From Abyssibius sp040880065 (GTDB taxonomy: Bacteria; Pseudomonadota; Alphaproteobacteria; Rhodobacterales; Rhodobacteraceae), in assembly GCA_040880065.1 (NCBI GenBank), contig JBBDJE010000051.1, positions 1 through 64,000 of the forward strand: a stretch of DNA of 64,000 nt. Reading direction: 5' to 3'. The notes beneath the pieces are model-generated. The model was not told where the DNA came from, searched no databases, and was given only the letters and a program-made list of their open reading frames with translations. Within the stretch, counting starts at the first letter, position 1; the number at the start of each line of letters is the position of its first letter. The position numbers and the translations under genes are program-made. Shown here piece after piece: positions 42,370-52,102 of the stretch.

Positions 42370-43545
42370 ATGCTAAAACCCCACGCCGCGACAATTGCCG
42401 CCACCACGCCGCCACCGGTGATGGAGGCACGGCGCTGGCTGGACGGGGTGAACATTCCGCCCGAGCGCCCCTTGCTCAACCTGAGCCAAGCCGCACCCGT
42501 GGCCCCGCCACCGCCCGAATTGCGCAAAGCTCTTGCGGCGGCTGTTGAAGATGACAGCAGCCACCTTTACGGCCCTGTGCTTGGCCTGCCTGCACTGCGC
42601 ACAGAATTGGCCGCGCGCTGGTCGCAGCAATATGGCGGGCAGATTGCGCCAAACGATGTGGCCATAACCTCGGGCTGCAACCAGGCCTTTGCAGCCGCCA
42701 TGTCGACCATTGCCGCAGCGGGCGAGGCCGTGATCTTGCCCGTGCCGTGGTATTTCAACCACAAAATGTGGCTCGATATGCAGGGGATTGAAACCATTCC
42801 CCTGCCTTGCGGTGCAGGAATGCTGCCCGATCTGGCAAAAGCCGAAGCCGTAATCACCCCCAAGACCCGCGCGATTGTTCTGGTGTCACCCAACAACCCT
42901 ACGGGGGCCGAGTATCCGCCTGACCTGCTGGCGGGTTTCGTGGCGCTGGCGCGCAAATACGCGCTTGCGCTGGTGGTTGATGAAACCTACCGCGATTTTC
43001 ATGCGCAGCCGCACCCCGTCCATACCCTGTTTGCCGATGAAAACTGGCGCGATGTGCTGGTGCATCTTTACTCGTTCTCCAAGGTCTTCCGGCTGACAGG
43101 GCACCGCGTGGGGGCGCTGGTTGCCAGCCCCGCGCGGCTTGCCGAAGCAGAAAAGTTTTTGGACACCGTCGCCATTTGCCCCAACCAGTTGGGCCAGCGG
43201 GCAGCATTGTTCGGGCTGCAAAACCTGCAAGGCTTCATTGCCGAGGAGCGCGCCGAAACCCTGCGCCGCCGCACGGTGGTTGAAGCAGGTTTCGCCGCCC
43301 TGCCCGGCTGGCGCTTGTTGTGCTGCGGTGCCTATTTCGCCTATGCGCAATATGACATGGAGATCGACAGCCCAACTCTGGCGCAGCGCCTTGTTGCCGA
43401 GGCAAGCCTGCTGGTTCTGCCCGGCACTATGTTTGCACCTCATGGCACCCAGTCCGCCAAACGCCAGCTGCGCATTGCCTTTGCCAATGCAAATACACAG
43501 GAACTTGCGGTTTTGTTTGCCCGTCTGGCGGCCTTTGCGCCCTAA
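42370..43545 (+). CDS. PLP-dependent class I/II aminotransferase
   Basis: A 391-aa fold-type I aminotransferase. SPNNPTGAEY, VVDETYRDF (the PLP-nitrogen aspartate) and LYSFSKVFRLTGHRVG with the Schiff-base lysine are in the expected order; the substrate-binding arginine is in the C-terminal RQLRIAFAN. Substrate is not assigned; annotated relatives are generally called 'aminotransferase'. GGAG lies 9 bases before the ATG. It is divergent from uup. Confidence 0.88.
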   Translation: MLKPHAATIAATTPPPVMEARRWLDGVNIPPERPLLNLSQAAPVAPPPPELRKALAAAVEDDSSHLYGPVLGLPALRTELAARWSQQYGGQIAPNDVAITSGCNQAFAAAMSTIAAAGEAVILPVPWYFNHKMWLDMQGIETIPLPCGAGMLPDLAKAEAVITPKTRAIVLVSPNNPTGAEYPPDLLAGFVALARKYALALVVDETYRDFHAQPHPVHTLFADENWRDVLVHLYSFSKVFRLTGHRVGALVASPARLAEAEKFLDTVAICPNQLGQRAALFGLQNLQGFIAEERAETLRRRTVVEAGFAALPGWRLLCCGAYFAYAQYDMEIDSPTLAQRLVAEASLLVLPGTMFAPHGTQSAKRQLRIAFANANTQELAVLFARLAAFAP

Positions 43546-43613
43546 TGCACTTGCCTCTTTTCCAGCCAATCCTTACAACCACGCAAACTGCCAATGGCTG
43601 AGGGAATACTATT

Positions 43614-45470
43614 ATGATGCGTTCGGGCAAAACCAACATTCTTGTCTATGCGCTGATCGGTGCTCTCATTGTGGGTTTGGCCGGATTTGGCATTACCGAT
43701 GTGCTTTCGGGCGGCTCAAATACCAATGTAGCAACCGTGGGCGATAGCAAGGTCACCCAGCAGGAATATAGCCGTGCGCTTAACCAAGCTGTGAACCGCT
43801 TTTCACAGCAGGTTGGCCAGCCTATTACAATGGAACAGGCGCGCATGTTCGGGCTGGATGGCTCGACCCTTAGCCAGCTTGTCACATCGCGTGCCCTGGA
43901 GAACGAGGCTGCGCAACGCGCCGTTATGGCTGATGATGACATGCTGCGCGCCTCGATCATGTCTACACCGTCTTTTGCAAACACGACCGGCCAGTTCGAC
44001 TCCGACGCCTATAGCTATGCTTTGCAAAACGCCAATTATACAGTGCGCGCATACGAAGCGCTGATCCGCGCCGAGCTGTCGCGCAACCTGCTCAATGCTG
44101 CCGTAACCGGTGGAGCCGTGTCTGATGGCACGGGCGCAGCCGTCATCGGCCAGTTTCTGAATGAGTCCTATAGTGTTGACTGGGTGCAGATCAATCTGGC
44201 CACCATTCCCGAACCCGCAGCCCCCAGCGAGGCCGATCTGCTCGCATGGCACGAAGCGAATGCCGCTGATTATACCCTGCCCGAACAGCGCAATCTGGCT
44301 GTTGCCATGCTGAGCCGCGCAAGCGTCGAAGCCGCCGCTGGCATTACCGATGAGGCCATTGCCGCCGAATATGAAGCCCGGCTTGCGCAATTCAGCCAGC
44401 CCGAGCGTCGCGCGCTTGACCGTCTTACATTCGCCAATGCACAGGCCGCCACCGCCGCGTTGGACCGTGTCACCGCAGGTGATGCAAGCTTTGATGACCT
44501 TGTGGCCGAACGCGGGATCGACCCTAGCCTGATCTCGCTTGGTATTGTGCAGGCTGAAAGCCTGAACGCTGCCGCCCGCGACATTGTGTTCGGCACCGAC
44601 ACGCTTGGCGTCGTTGGCCCGGTTGAAACAGACCTTGGCCCGGCGCTGTTCCGCATCAATGCGATTGTGGCTGCCTCTAGCACGCCGCTTGCCGATGTTG
44701 CCGATGATATCCGTGCGCAACTGGCCGAGCCTTTTGTGCGCGAGCGTCTGGCCGACGTTTACGGTCGCGCCGAAGAACTGGTCGCTGCGGGTGCAACGCT
44801 GGAAGAACTGGCCGATGAAACCGGCATGGTTTTTGACACGCTAGAATTTTCGACCGCTTCCAGCGAAGGGCTTGCAGGCGATGCAACCTTCCGCGCCGAG
44901 GCTCTGGCCGCCGCTCAAGGACAGGAGCGTGACCTGCTGGAAGCTGACGACGGAAGCTTGTTTGTGCTGCGGGTCGATACAATCACCCCGCCGCAATTGC
45001 AGCCGCTCGCCGATGTGCGCCAAGAGGTTGCGGCCGCATGGGCCGCCGACGCACACCGTGCAGCACTGGCCGCGCGCGCAAATTCACTTGCCAGCCAAAT
45101 CAATTCCGGCGCTGCCTTCCTGCCCGTGATGGACGCACTTGGCCTTACGGTTTCCAACGCGCCGGGCCTGACCCGCGGCACGCCATCCGAAGCGCTGCCA
45201 AGCGCGGCGGCCAATGCCGCCTTTGATCTGGCCGAGGGCGAAGCCGCAGCCGTGGCCAATAGCGATGACAGCTATATCGTGCTGCGCATCAGCAGCATTA
45301 CCCAAGCCGAATCCGGCAGCTATGCCGATTACATTGGCCAGCGCAGCGCGGCAGATGAAGCGGGCCTTGCCAGTGATCTGTTTTTCTACTTTGCCGCAGC
45401 GGTGCGTGATTCAACCGAGATCAGGGTGAATAACGCGCTGATCGAGGCGGTGGTGAACGGCGTTCAATAA
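43614..45470 (+). CDS. ppiD: SurA/PpiD-type peptidylprolyl isomerase, membrane anchored
   Basis: Periplasmic folding factor anchored in the inner membrane (618 aa). One N-terminal TM (~10-30), a SurA-like N-terminal chaperone domain (~40-190, including TQQEYSRALNQ), a parvulin-like region (~240-380), and a C-terminal helical domain. The parvulin domain is diverged, so PPIase activity is uncertain. GAGGG precedes ATG 43614. Its TAA overlaps the trpE ATG by one base, so trpE is translationally coupled to it. Confidence 0.88.
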   Translation: MMRSGKTNILVYALIGALIVGLAGFGITDVLSGGSNTNVATVGDSKVTQQEYSRALNQAVNRFSQQVGQPITMEQARMFGLDGSTLSQLVTSRALENEAAQRAVMADDDMLRASIMSTPSFANTTGQFDSDAYSYALQNANYTVRAYEALIRAELSRNLLNAAVTGGAVSDGTGAAVIGQFLNESYSVDWVQINLATIPEPAAPSEADLLAWHEANAADYTLPEQRNLAVAMLSRASVEAAAGITDEAIAAEYEARLAQFSQPERRALDRLTFANAQAATAALDRVTAGDASFDDLVAERGIDPSLISLGIVQAESLNAAARDIVFGTDTLGVVGPVETDLGPALFRINAIVAASSTPLADVADDIRAQLAEPFVRERLADVYGRAEELVAAGATLEELADETGMVFDTLEFSTASSEGLAGDATFRAEALAAAQGQERDLLEADDGSLFVLRVDTITPPQLQPLADVRQEVAAAWAADAHRAALAARANSLASQINSGAAFLPVMDALGLTVSNAPGLTRGTPSEALPSAAANAAFDLAEGEAAAVANSDDSYIVLRISSITQAESGSYADYIGQRSAADEAGLASDLFFYFAAAVRDSTEIRVNNALIEAVVNGVQ

Positions 45471-46981
45471 TGGCGATCCTGCCCGATTTTGAAGCCTTCG
45501 CGCGCGGTTATGAGGCCGGAAAGAACCAGCTTGTCTGGACCCGTCTGATCGCCGATCTCGACACGCCGGTGTCTTTGTTGTTGAAGCTCACACAAGCGCG
45601 GCGCGATTCTTTTTTGCTGGAATCGGTCACCGGCGGCGAGGTGCGCGGGCGCTATTCCATTTTGGGCATGAAGCCCGACCTGATCTGGCGTTGCCGCGAC
45701 GGGGCTGCCGATATCAACCGCAATGCACGGTATGACGATGCCGCGTTTGTCGCCGATCACCAGCCGCCGCTGGCCTCGTTGCGCGCGCTGATTGATGAAT
45801 GCAAGCTCGACCTGCCCGAAGGTCTGCCGCCTATGGCCGCCGGTCTGTTCGGCTTTCTTGGCTATGACATGATCCGGCTGGTTGAGCACCTGCCCAATGT
45901 CAACCCCGACCCGCTGAACCTGCCCGACTCCATCTTGCAGCGCCCCAGTGTTGTGGTTGTGGTAGATGGTGTGAAGGGCGAAATTTGCCTCGTTTCACCG
46001 GCCTGGGTTTCCAGCGGGCAGACGGCCCGCGCCGCCTATGCACAAGCGGCTGAACGAGTGAGCGACGCGCTGCGCGACCTTGACCGCCCTGTGCCAGTGG
46101 AAAGCTTCGATCTGGCAAAAATGCAGCCGGGCGCGGCCGTGTCCAACACCAGCCATGACGACTATCTTGCCATGGTTGCCAAAGCCAAAGACTATATCGC
46201 CGCCGGAGATATTTTTCAGGTTGTCCCCTCGCAGCGCTGGGCGCAGCCCTTCGCGCTGCCGCCCTTTGCGCTTTACCGCGCGCTGCGCCGCACCAACCCG
46301 TCGCCCTATATGTTCTACTTCAACTTCGGCGGTTTTCAGGTTATCGGAGCCAGCCCCGAAATTCTGGTGCGTGTGCTGAATGGCAAAGTCACCATCCGCC
46401 CCATTGCCGGCACCCGCAAGCGCGGCGCAAACGAGGCAGAAGACCAAGCACTAGAGGCTGATTTGCTGGCCGACCCGAAAGAGCGCGCCGAACATCTCAT
46501 GCTTCTCGATCTCGGGCGCAACGATGTGGGCCGTGTCGCCAAATTCGGCACCGTCACCCCCACGGAAAAGTTCATCATCGAGCGGTATTCGCATGTGATG
46601 CATATCGTATCCAACGTCGAAGGCGAGTTGCGCGAGGGTGAAGACGCACTTTCAGCCCTGCTTGCCGGGTTGCCCGCGGGCACGGTTTCAGGCGCGCCCA
46701 AAGTGCGGGCCATGGAAATTATCGACGAGCTGGAGCACGAAAAACGCGGCGTTTATGGTGGTGGCGTCGGCTATTTTTCAGCCGCGGGCAGCATGGATAT
46801 TTGCATTGCCCTGCGCACCGCGGTCATCAAAGATGAGGTTCTGTATATTCAGGCCGGCGGCGGTGTGGTGGCCGATAGCGACCCCGAAGCCGAGTTTGAA
46901 GAAACCGTCAACAAATCCAAAGCGCTGCGCATGGCGGCGCAAGACGCCGCGCTTTTCGTCAAACCCCATACCAACCAATAG
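45470..46981 (+). CDS. trpE: Anthranilate synthase component I
   Basis: Converts chorismate and ammonia to anthranilate, the first committed step of tryptophan synthesis. At 503 aa it has the N-terminal LLES-type regulatory segment (SFLLESVTGGEVRGRYS), then the chorismate-binding domain: PSPYMFYFNFGG, PIAGTRKRG, LLDLGRNDVGRV, and the GTVSGAPKVRAMEII core. It is coupled to ppiD and separated from trpG by an opposing gene. Confidence 0.97.
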   Translation: MAILPDFEAFARGYEAGKNQLVWTRLIADLDTPVSLLLKLTQARRDSFLLESVTGGEVRGRYSILGMKPDLIWRCRDGAADINRNARYDDAAFVADHQPPLASLRALIDECKLDLPEGLPPMAAGLFGFLGYDMIRLVEHLPNVNPDPLNLPDSILQRPSVVVVVDGVKGEICLVSPAWVSSGQTARAAYAQAAERVSDALRDLDRPVPVESFDLAKMQPGAAVSNTSHDDYLAMVAKAKDYIAAGDIFQVVPSQRWAQPFALPPFALYRALRRTNPSPYMFYFNFGGFQVIGASPEILVRVLNGKVTIRPIAGTRKRGANEAEDQALEADLLADPKERAEHLMLLDLGRNDVGRVAKFGTVTPTEKFIIERYSHVMHIVSNVEGELREGEDALSALLAGLPAGTVSGAPKVRAMEIIDELEHEKRGVYGGGVGYFSAAGSMDICIALRTAVIKDEVLYIQAGGGVVADSDPEAEFEETVNKSKALRMAAQDAALFVKPHTNQ

Positions 46982-46982
46982 G

Positions 46983-47849
46983 TTAAGGCTGGCGCAAAAC
47001 CGCCGAAACAGGCGCCAAAACAAGCCCGCGTGGCTTGGGTGTGCTGGCCCAGGACAGCAGCACATCCAGTATGAGGTTGTCCATTTGCACAACAACCACC
47101 TGATTGCCGGTTTCAAGCGCGTTGCGCGTGGCATTGTCCAGCGCCAGCCGCGCTTCGCTGCCGGACATCGCAGAGCTTACCGTTGCGCTGATAGACATGG
47201 CCGGCAAGCCCGCCTCACCCACCTGCCCAAGAATGCCGCCGAACCCCGTTTGCCCGACATAGGCCAGCCCGTACTCCCCGAGCAGCGACAACAGTGTGAT
47301 ATTGGCCGCCGGATTGCTGCTTATCGCCTCGTCAAACACACCGACACTGCCGGTCATTGTGGCAATCGCTTGGCTGATATCGGGCACAGAATCACGGATT
47401 CCGCCGCGCAGCAGGGTCAGAACCTCAAAGCCATAGGCGCGATAGGCGCCAATATTCTGGCCTTGTGTCACAGGATCAATCGCTACAGTCAGCGGCAAAC
47501 CGGCTAGCGGGGCCAGATCAAACCCGACAGGCGCGACCAGAATGACCGCCAGGCCGCGCGTGCTGATTGGCATATTGAACGGCATGGCATTACGCTCGAA
47601 CGCCGCAAGCTGCCGCTGGGCTGCAGACGGTGCGACAGCCGGGTTTGCCGCGGGCTGAACCTCTGGCGTGGCCGCAGCGTCCGGCGCTTGCGGTTGTGCG
47701 GCAGGGGCATTTACCGCCGCCGCCGTGCCACCCGAAGGATCAGCCGGTTTGAAGATGATGGTCAACGCTACAAAAACAATCGCACACAACACTAGCCCTT
47801 TAACGAGCCCCGTCAAAAATCCGAAAATTCCGTGCACCCGCCACCCCAT
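46983..47849 (-). CDS. Divergent polysaccharide deacetylase-like (DUF610) membrane protein, short form
   Basis: A 288-aa protein: an N-terminal TM (~15-33), a Pro/Ala-rich linker (~38-75), and a domain whose pattern recalls the DUF610/YibQ divergent polysaccharide deacetylases (LPLTVAIDP, AYRAYGFEVLTLL, a late QMDNLILDVL, and the terminal LVLAPVSAVLR). The usual metal-site Asp/His residues are not apparent and the protein is shorter than typical members, so it may be noncatalytic. It starts 1 bp beyond the trpE stop in the opposite orientation. Confidence 0.6.
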   Translation of the reverse strand: MGWRVHGIFGFLTGLVKGLVLCAIVFVALTIIFKPADPSGGTAAAVNAPAAQPQAPDAAATPEVQPAANPAVAPSAAQRQLAAFERNAMPFNMPISTRGLAVILVAPVGFDLAPLAGLPLTVAIDPVTQGQNIGAYRAYGFEVLTLLRGGIRDSVPDISQAIATMTGSVGVFDEAISSNPAANITLLSLLGEYGLAYVGQTGFGGILGQVGEAGLPAMSISATVSSAMSGSEARLALDNATRNALETGNQVVVVQMDNLILDVLLSWASTPKPRGLVLAPVSAVLRQP

Positions 47850-47969
47850 GCTGAATAATCCGTTGCGATGCCGCCCGTGCGGCTTTTCAATGCCCCGCAG
47901 ACGCTTTACACGTTTATATGCTATTCCCGCGCTGGTGCCAGCCTAATATCGACCATTCAAGAGGGCCAA

Positions 47970-48551
47970 ATGCTGCTGCTGATTGATAATTACGACAGCT
48001 TCACATGGAATTTGGTGCATTACCTTTCCGAACTGGGGGCAAAGGTCGAGGTGCGCCGCAACGATGCGCTGAATGTGCAAGAGGCGATGGCCATGCAGGC
48101 TTCGGCCATTATGCTTTCGCCCGGCCCGTGCGACCCGGCACAAGCAGGCATTTGCCTTGCGCTGACAAAAGCCGCTGCCGAAACCCGCACGCCGCTGATT
48201 GGCGTATGCCTTGGGCATCAGGCAATAGGCGAGGCGTTCGGTGGCAAGGTTGTGCGCGCCAATGCACTGATGCACGGCAAAATGGGAACGATCAGCCATG
48301 GCGGCAAAGGTTTGTTTGCGGGCCTGCCCAGCCCGTTTGAGGCGACGCGCTACCATTCATTGGTGGTTGAGCGTGAAAGCCTGCCCGACTGCCTTGAAAT
48401 TACGGCCGAGGTTGAAGACGGCACGATCATGGGCCTGCAACACCGTAGCCTGCCCATTCACGGCGTGCAGTTTCATCCGGAATCCATTGCGTCGCAGCAC
48501 GGGCACGCCCTGCTTAAAAACTTTCTGGATATGGCCATGGAGACAGTATGA
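47970..48551 (+). CDS. trpG: Anthranilate synthase component II (glutamine amidotransferase)
   Basis: Supplies ammonia from glutamine to TrpE. The 193-aa class I GATase has the catalytic cysteine in GVCLGHQAIG and the His-Glu pair in VQFHPESI; IDNYDSFTWNLVHYL at the start is diagnostic. GAGGG precedes ATG 47970. Its stop overlaps the trpD ATG (ATGA). Confidence 0.97.
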   Translation: MLLLIDNYDSFTWNLVHYLSELGAKVEVRRNDALNVQEAMAMQASAIMLSPGPCDPAQAGICLALTKAAAETRTPLIGVCLGHQAIGEAFGGKVVRANALMHGKMGTISHGGKGLFAGLPSPFEATRYHSLVVERESLPDCLEITAEVEDGTIMGLQHRSLPIHGVQFHPESIASQHGHALLKNFLDMAMETV

Positions 48552-49564
48552 GCGAGAAACTACAGGCCTGTATCGCCAAGGCGATTGACGCTCCCCTGAG
48601 CGCAGCCGATGCGAAAACCGCCTTTGGCGAGATCATGGAAGGCCGCGCGACCCCGTCGCAAATTGGCGGCTTTCTGATGGTGCTGCGTGTGCGCGGTGAA
48701 ACCGTTGAAGAATATGCCGCCGCTGCCGGTGCAATGCGCGCGCGCTGTCTTGCCGTTTCAGCGCCCGCCGGCGCAATGGACATTGTCGGCACGGGTGGCG
48801 ATGGCAAAGGCACGCTCAACATTTCTACCGCCACGGCCTTTGTTGTGGCGGGTGCGGGTGTGCCGGTGGCCAAACATGGCAACCGCAACCTCAGCTCGAA
48901 ATCCGGCGCTGCCGATGCCTTGAGCGAACTAGGCATCAACGTTATGGTCGGCCCGAGCGTGGTGGAACGTGGCATTCGCGAGGCGGGTATCGGCTTCATG
49001 ATGGCCCCGATGCACCACCCGGCGATGAAACATGTCATGCCCGCGCGGCGCGAGCTTGGCACGCGCACAATCTTCAACATTCTTGGCCCGTTGACCAACC
49101 CTGCCGGGGTCAAGCGCCAGCTTACGGGCGCATTTTCCGAAAAATTGCTGGTGACAATGGCCGAAACCCTGCGCCAACTTGGTTCGGACAGGGCATGGCT
49201 TGTGCATGGCTCTGATGGCACCGACGAGCTTTCCATCGCCGGGCCAAGCGCTGTGGCCGCACTTGAAGGCGGCGCGGTGCGCGAGTTTACCATATCGCCC
49301 GATGATGCCGGCCTGCCGACCCATCCTTTCGAGGCAATTCTGGGTGGCGAACCTGCTGCCAACGCCCAAGCCTTGCGCGCATTGCTTGATGGTGCTGCAG
49401 GCGCTTATCGTGATGCGGTTTTGCTGAATGCCGCCGCTGCGCTAGTTGTGGCCGATAAGGTGAGCAGCCTGACCGAAGGCGTTGCCTTGGCGCGCAACAG
49501 CATAGACAGTGGCGCTGCACGCAATGCCGTGGCCACGCTGGCGCGCATTACCAACCAAAGCTGA
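48548..49564 (+). CDS. trpD: Anthranilate phosphoribosyltransferase
   Basis: Attaches phosphoribose from PRPP to anthranilate. The 338-aa protein has the PRPP loop GTGGDGKGTLNIST, KHGNRNLSSKSG and RRELGTRTIFNILGPLTNP. It is coupled to trpG by a 4-nt overlap and is followed after 67 bp by trpC. Confidence 0.98.
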   Translation: MSEKLQACIAKAIDAPLSAADAKTAFGEIMEGRATPSQIGGFLMVLRVRGETVEEYAAAAGAMRARCLAVSAPAGAMDIVGTGGDGKGTLNISTATAFVVAGAGVPVAKHGNRNLSSKSGAADALSELGINVMVGPSVVERGIREAGIGFMMAPMHHPAMKHVMPARRELGTRTIFNILGPLTNPAGVKRQLTGAFSEKLLVTMAETLRQLGSDRAWLVHGSDGTDELSIAGPSAVAALEGGAVREFTISPDDAGLPTHPFEAILGGEPAANAQALRALLDGAAGAYRDAVLLNAAAALVVADKVSSLTEGVALARNSIDSGAARNAVATLARITNQS

Positions 49565-49631
49565 TTGCACTGCGCTTTTCATTACGCCAGCCAAAGGCTA
49601 GAACAGGTATAAGGCTGCAAAAGGGCATGAC

Positions 49632-50444
49632 ATGACGACAATCCTCGACACAATCAAATCCTACAAGCTTGAGCATATCGCCGCGTGCAAAGCCAGTATG
49701 CCGCTTGGCGAGGTTGAACTCGCCGCCCGCAACGCCAGCCCGGTGCGCGGCTTTTACGAAGCACTGCGCCTTGCCTCATCTTCTGGCGGCTACGGGCTGA
49801 TCGCCGAAATCAAAAAAGCCAGCCCTTCCAAAGGGTTGATACGCGAAGATTTTGACCCCGCCAAGCTGGCAGAGGCCTATAGCGCGGGCGGTGCGACCTG
49901 CCTTTCGGTGCTGACCGATACGCCCAGCTTTCAAGGGGCTGATGAATACCTAAAACAGGCACGCGCCGCCACAACCCTGCCCGTTCTGCGCAAGGATTTC
50001 ATGTTTGACACCTATCAGGTGGCCGAAGCCCGCGCGCTTGGGGCCGATTGTATTTTGCTGATCATGTCTGTGCTCAGCGATACACAGGCCGCCGAACTTG
50101 AAGATGCAGCCCTTGCCTGGGGCATGGATGTGCTTGTGGAAGTGCATGACCGGCAAGAGATTGACCGCGCGCATTTTCTGAAATCCAAGCTTGTCGGCAT
50201 CAATAACCGTAACCTGCATACATTTGAAACCAGCCTTGATGTGACCCGCAGCCTTGCAGCTCACGCCCCCGCCGAGGCGTTGCTCGTTTCTGAATCCGGC
50301 CTTGAAACCCGCCACGACCTTGCCGCCATGGCGCGCTACGGTGTGCGATGTTATCTGATTGGCGAAAGCCTCATGCGGCAGGAAAATGTTGAAGGCGCCA
50401 CACGGGCCCTGCTTTCCGCCCCCTGGTCGCCCGAGGCTGACTAA
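49632..50444 (+). CDS. trpC: Indole-3-glycerol phosphate synthase
   Basis: Closes the indole ring from CdRP. A 270-aa TIM barrel with EIKKASPSKGLIRE, the VLRKDFMFD motif and GINNRNLHTFE in order; the late SESGLETR is typical. AAGGG precedes the ATG. It lacks a fused TrpF domain. moaC begins directly after its stop. Confidence 0.98.
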   Translation: MTTILDTIKSYKLEHIAACKASMPLGEVELAARNASPVRGFYEALRLASSSGGYGLIAEIKKASPSKGLIREDFDPAKLAEAYSAGGATCLSVLTDTPSFQGADEYLKQARAATTLPVLRKDFMFDTYQVAEARALGADCILLIMSVLSDTQAAELEDAALAWGMDVLVEVHDRQEIDRAHFLKSKLVGINNRNLHTFETSLDVTRSLAAHAPAEALLVSESGLETRHDLAAMARYGVRCYLIGESLMRQENVEGATRALLSAPWSPEAD

Positions 50445-50924
50445 ATGCCAGATCTTTCCCATTTCGATGCCAGCGGTGCAGCACATATGGTGGATGTATC
50501 GCAAAAACCTGCCACAGCGCGGCTGGCTGTTGCCCGTGGCCGGGTTGATATGGCAGCCGAAACGCTGGCACTGGTTGTTGCGGGCACTGCCGCCAAGGGC
50601 GATGTTTTGGGTGTGGCGCGTTTGGCGGGCATTATGGGCGCAAAGAAAACCGCCGACCTGATCCCACTTTGCCACCCCTTGGCGCTGAGCAAAGTGTCGC
50701 TCGAGCTTACGCCAGACGCTGCGCAAAACTGTGTGCATATCGAGGCACGTGTCAAAACCAGCGGCCAGACAGGCGTGGAGATGGAGGCGCTGACGGCGGT
50801 ATCCATCGCGGCGCTAACAATTTATGATATGCTTAAAGCCGCCGATAAACATATGTATATCAACGATATACGTCTTGTTCTTAAAGAAGGCGGAAAGTCA
50901 GGCAGGTTCGAGGCGCACCCATGA
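50445..50924 (+). CDS. moaC: Cyclic pyranopterin monophosphate synthase
   Basis: Forms cPMP in molybdenum cofactor synthesis, acting after MoaA. The 159-aa protein has the PLCHPLAL motif with its catalytic histidine and GVEMEALTAVSIAALTIYDM near the end. It abuts trpC (no gap) and overlaps moeA by 4 nt, so trp and moco genes share a transcript. Confidence 0.98.
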   Translation: MPDLSHFDASGAAHMVDVSQKPATARLAVARGRVDMAAETLALVVAGTAAKGDVLGVARLAGIMGAKKTADLIPLCHPLALSKVSLELTPDAAQNCVHIEARVKTSGQTGVEMEALTAVSIAALTIYDMLKAADKHMYINDIRLVLKEGGKSGRFEAHP

Positions 50925-52102
50925 TTTCTGTAAAAGAGGCGCGCGCACGTATTCTGAAGCTTGCACCCGCGCCGGTGGTTGAAACCGTGCATTTAACCGA
51001 AGCTGCGGGCCGCGTTTTACTCAAACCCCTCGCCGCCAACCGCGACCAGCCGCCCTTTGCCGCCTCGACCATGGATGGCTATGCCGTCCGTCAGGCCGAT
51101 ATTGCCGATGGCGCGGTGCTTGGCGTAGTTGGCGAAGCCGCCGCTGGCAAGGTTTGGGCAGGGCGCCTGCAAAAGGGCGAGGCGCTACGCATATTCACAG
51201 GCGCCCCCGTTCCCGACGGCGCCGATTGCGTGGTCATTCAGGAGAATGTGCAGCGCGAGGGCAACACAATCACCCTCGGCCCCGACTGCGGCAAATCGAG
51301 CAATATGCGCCCTGCCGGTGCCGATTTTGCCAAAGGCTGGGTGTTTGAGGCGAAGCGGCGGCTCAACCCGCAAGACATAGCGCTGCTTGCGGCCATGAAC
51401 CATGCGCATGTTCCCGTGGCGCGCAAGCCGGTTGTGGCACTTCTGCCAACCGGCAGCGAACTTGTGAATGTGGGCGAGGTGCCGCAGGACGCGCAGATCA
51501 TTTCCTCGAACAATCTTGGCCTTAAGGCATTGGTTGAAGCCGCAGGCGCGCGAGCCCGGCTTTTGCCCATAGCGCCTGACACGCCTGAAGGGCTGCGCGC
51601 CTGTCTTGCGCTTTGCGAGGGCGCCGATCTGGTGATCACGCTCGGCGGTGCCTCGGTTGGGGACCATGATCTTGTAGCCAGTGTCGGGCAAGATGCGGGG
51701 CTGGTGCTCGACTTTTACAAAATCGCCATTCGCCCGGGCAAACCGTTAATGGCGGGGCGGCTGAACGGCATTCCCATGCTTGGCCTGCCGGGCAACCCCG
51801 TTTCTTCTATGGTGTGCAGCCATGTGTTCGTGCTGCCGCTTTTGCGCGCCATGCTTGGCCTGCCGCAGGCCGGGCCGGGGCGCGAATATCCGCTGGCCGC
51901 ACCCCTGCCCGCCAACGGTGCGCGCAGCCACTACATGCGCGCAGGGCTGGTTGATGGGGCGCTGCACATACGGCCACGTCAGGATTCGGGGCTGCTTTCG
52001 GTGCTGGCTGGCAGCGATATTCTGGCCATCCACCCCGCCAACAGCCCAGCTCTGAAAGCGGGCGATATGCTGAAAACGCTGGATATGACAGCATATGGTT
52101 GA
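50921..52102 (+). CDS. moeA: Molybdopterin molybdenumtransferase
   Basis: Inserts molybdate into adenylated molybdopterin. In 393 aa: the N-terminal SMDGYAV-like motif (STMDGYAVR), then the MoaB/MogA-like domain with GSELVN and GGASVGDHD, and a C-terminal beta domain starting after GLPGNPVSS. Coupled to moaC. Its stop codon overlaps the lexA -35 element. Confidence 0.97.
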   Translation: MISVKEARARILKLAPAPVVETVHLTEAAGRVLLKPLAANRDQPPFAASTMDGYAVRQADIADGAVLGVVGEAAAGKVWAGRLQKGEALRIFTGAPVPDGADCVVIQENVQREGNTITLGPDCGKSSNMRPAGADFAKGWVFEAKRRLNPQDIALLAAMNHAHVPVARKPVVALLPTGSELVNVGEVPQDAQIISSNNLGLKALVEAAGARARLLPIAPDTPEGLRACLALCEGADLVITLGGASVGDHDLVASVGQDAGLVLDFYKIAIRPGKPLMAGRLNGIPMLGLPGNPVSSMVCSHVFVLPLLRAMLGLPQAGPGREYPLAAPLPANGARSHYMRAGLVDGALHIRPRQDSGLLSVLAGSDILAIHPANSPALKAGDMLKTLDMTAYG

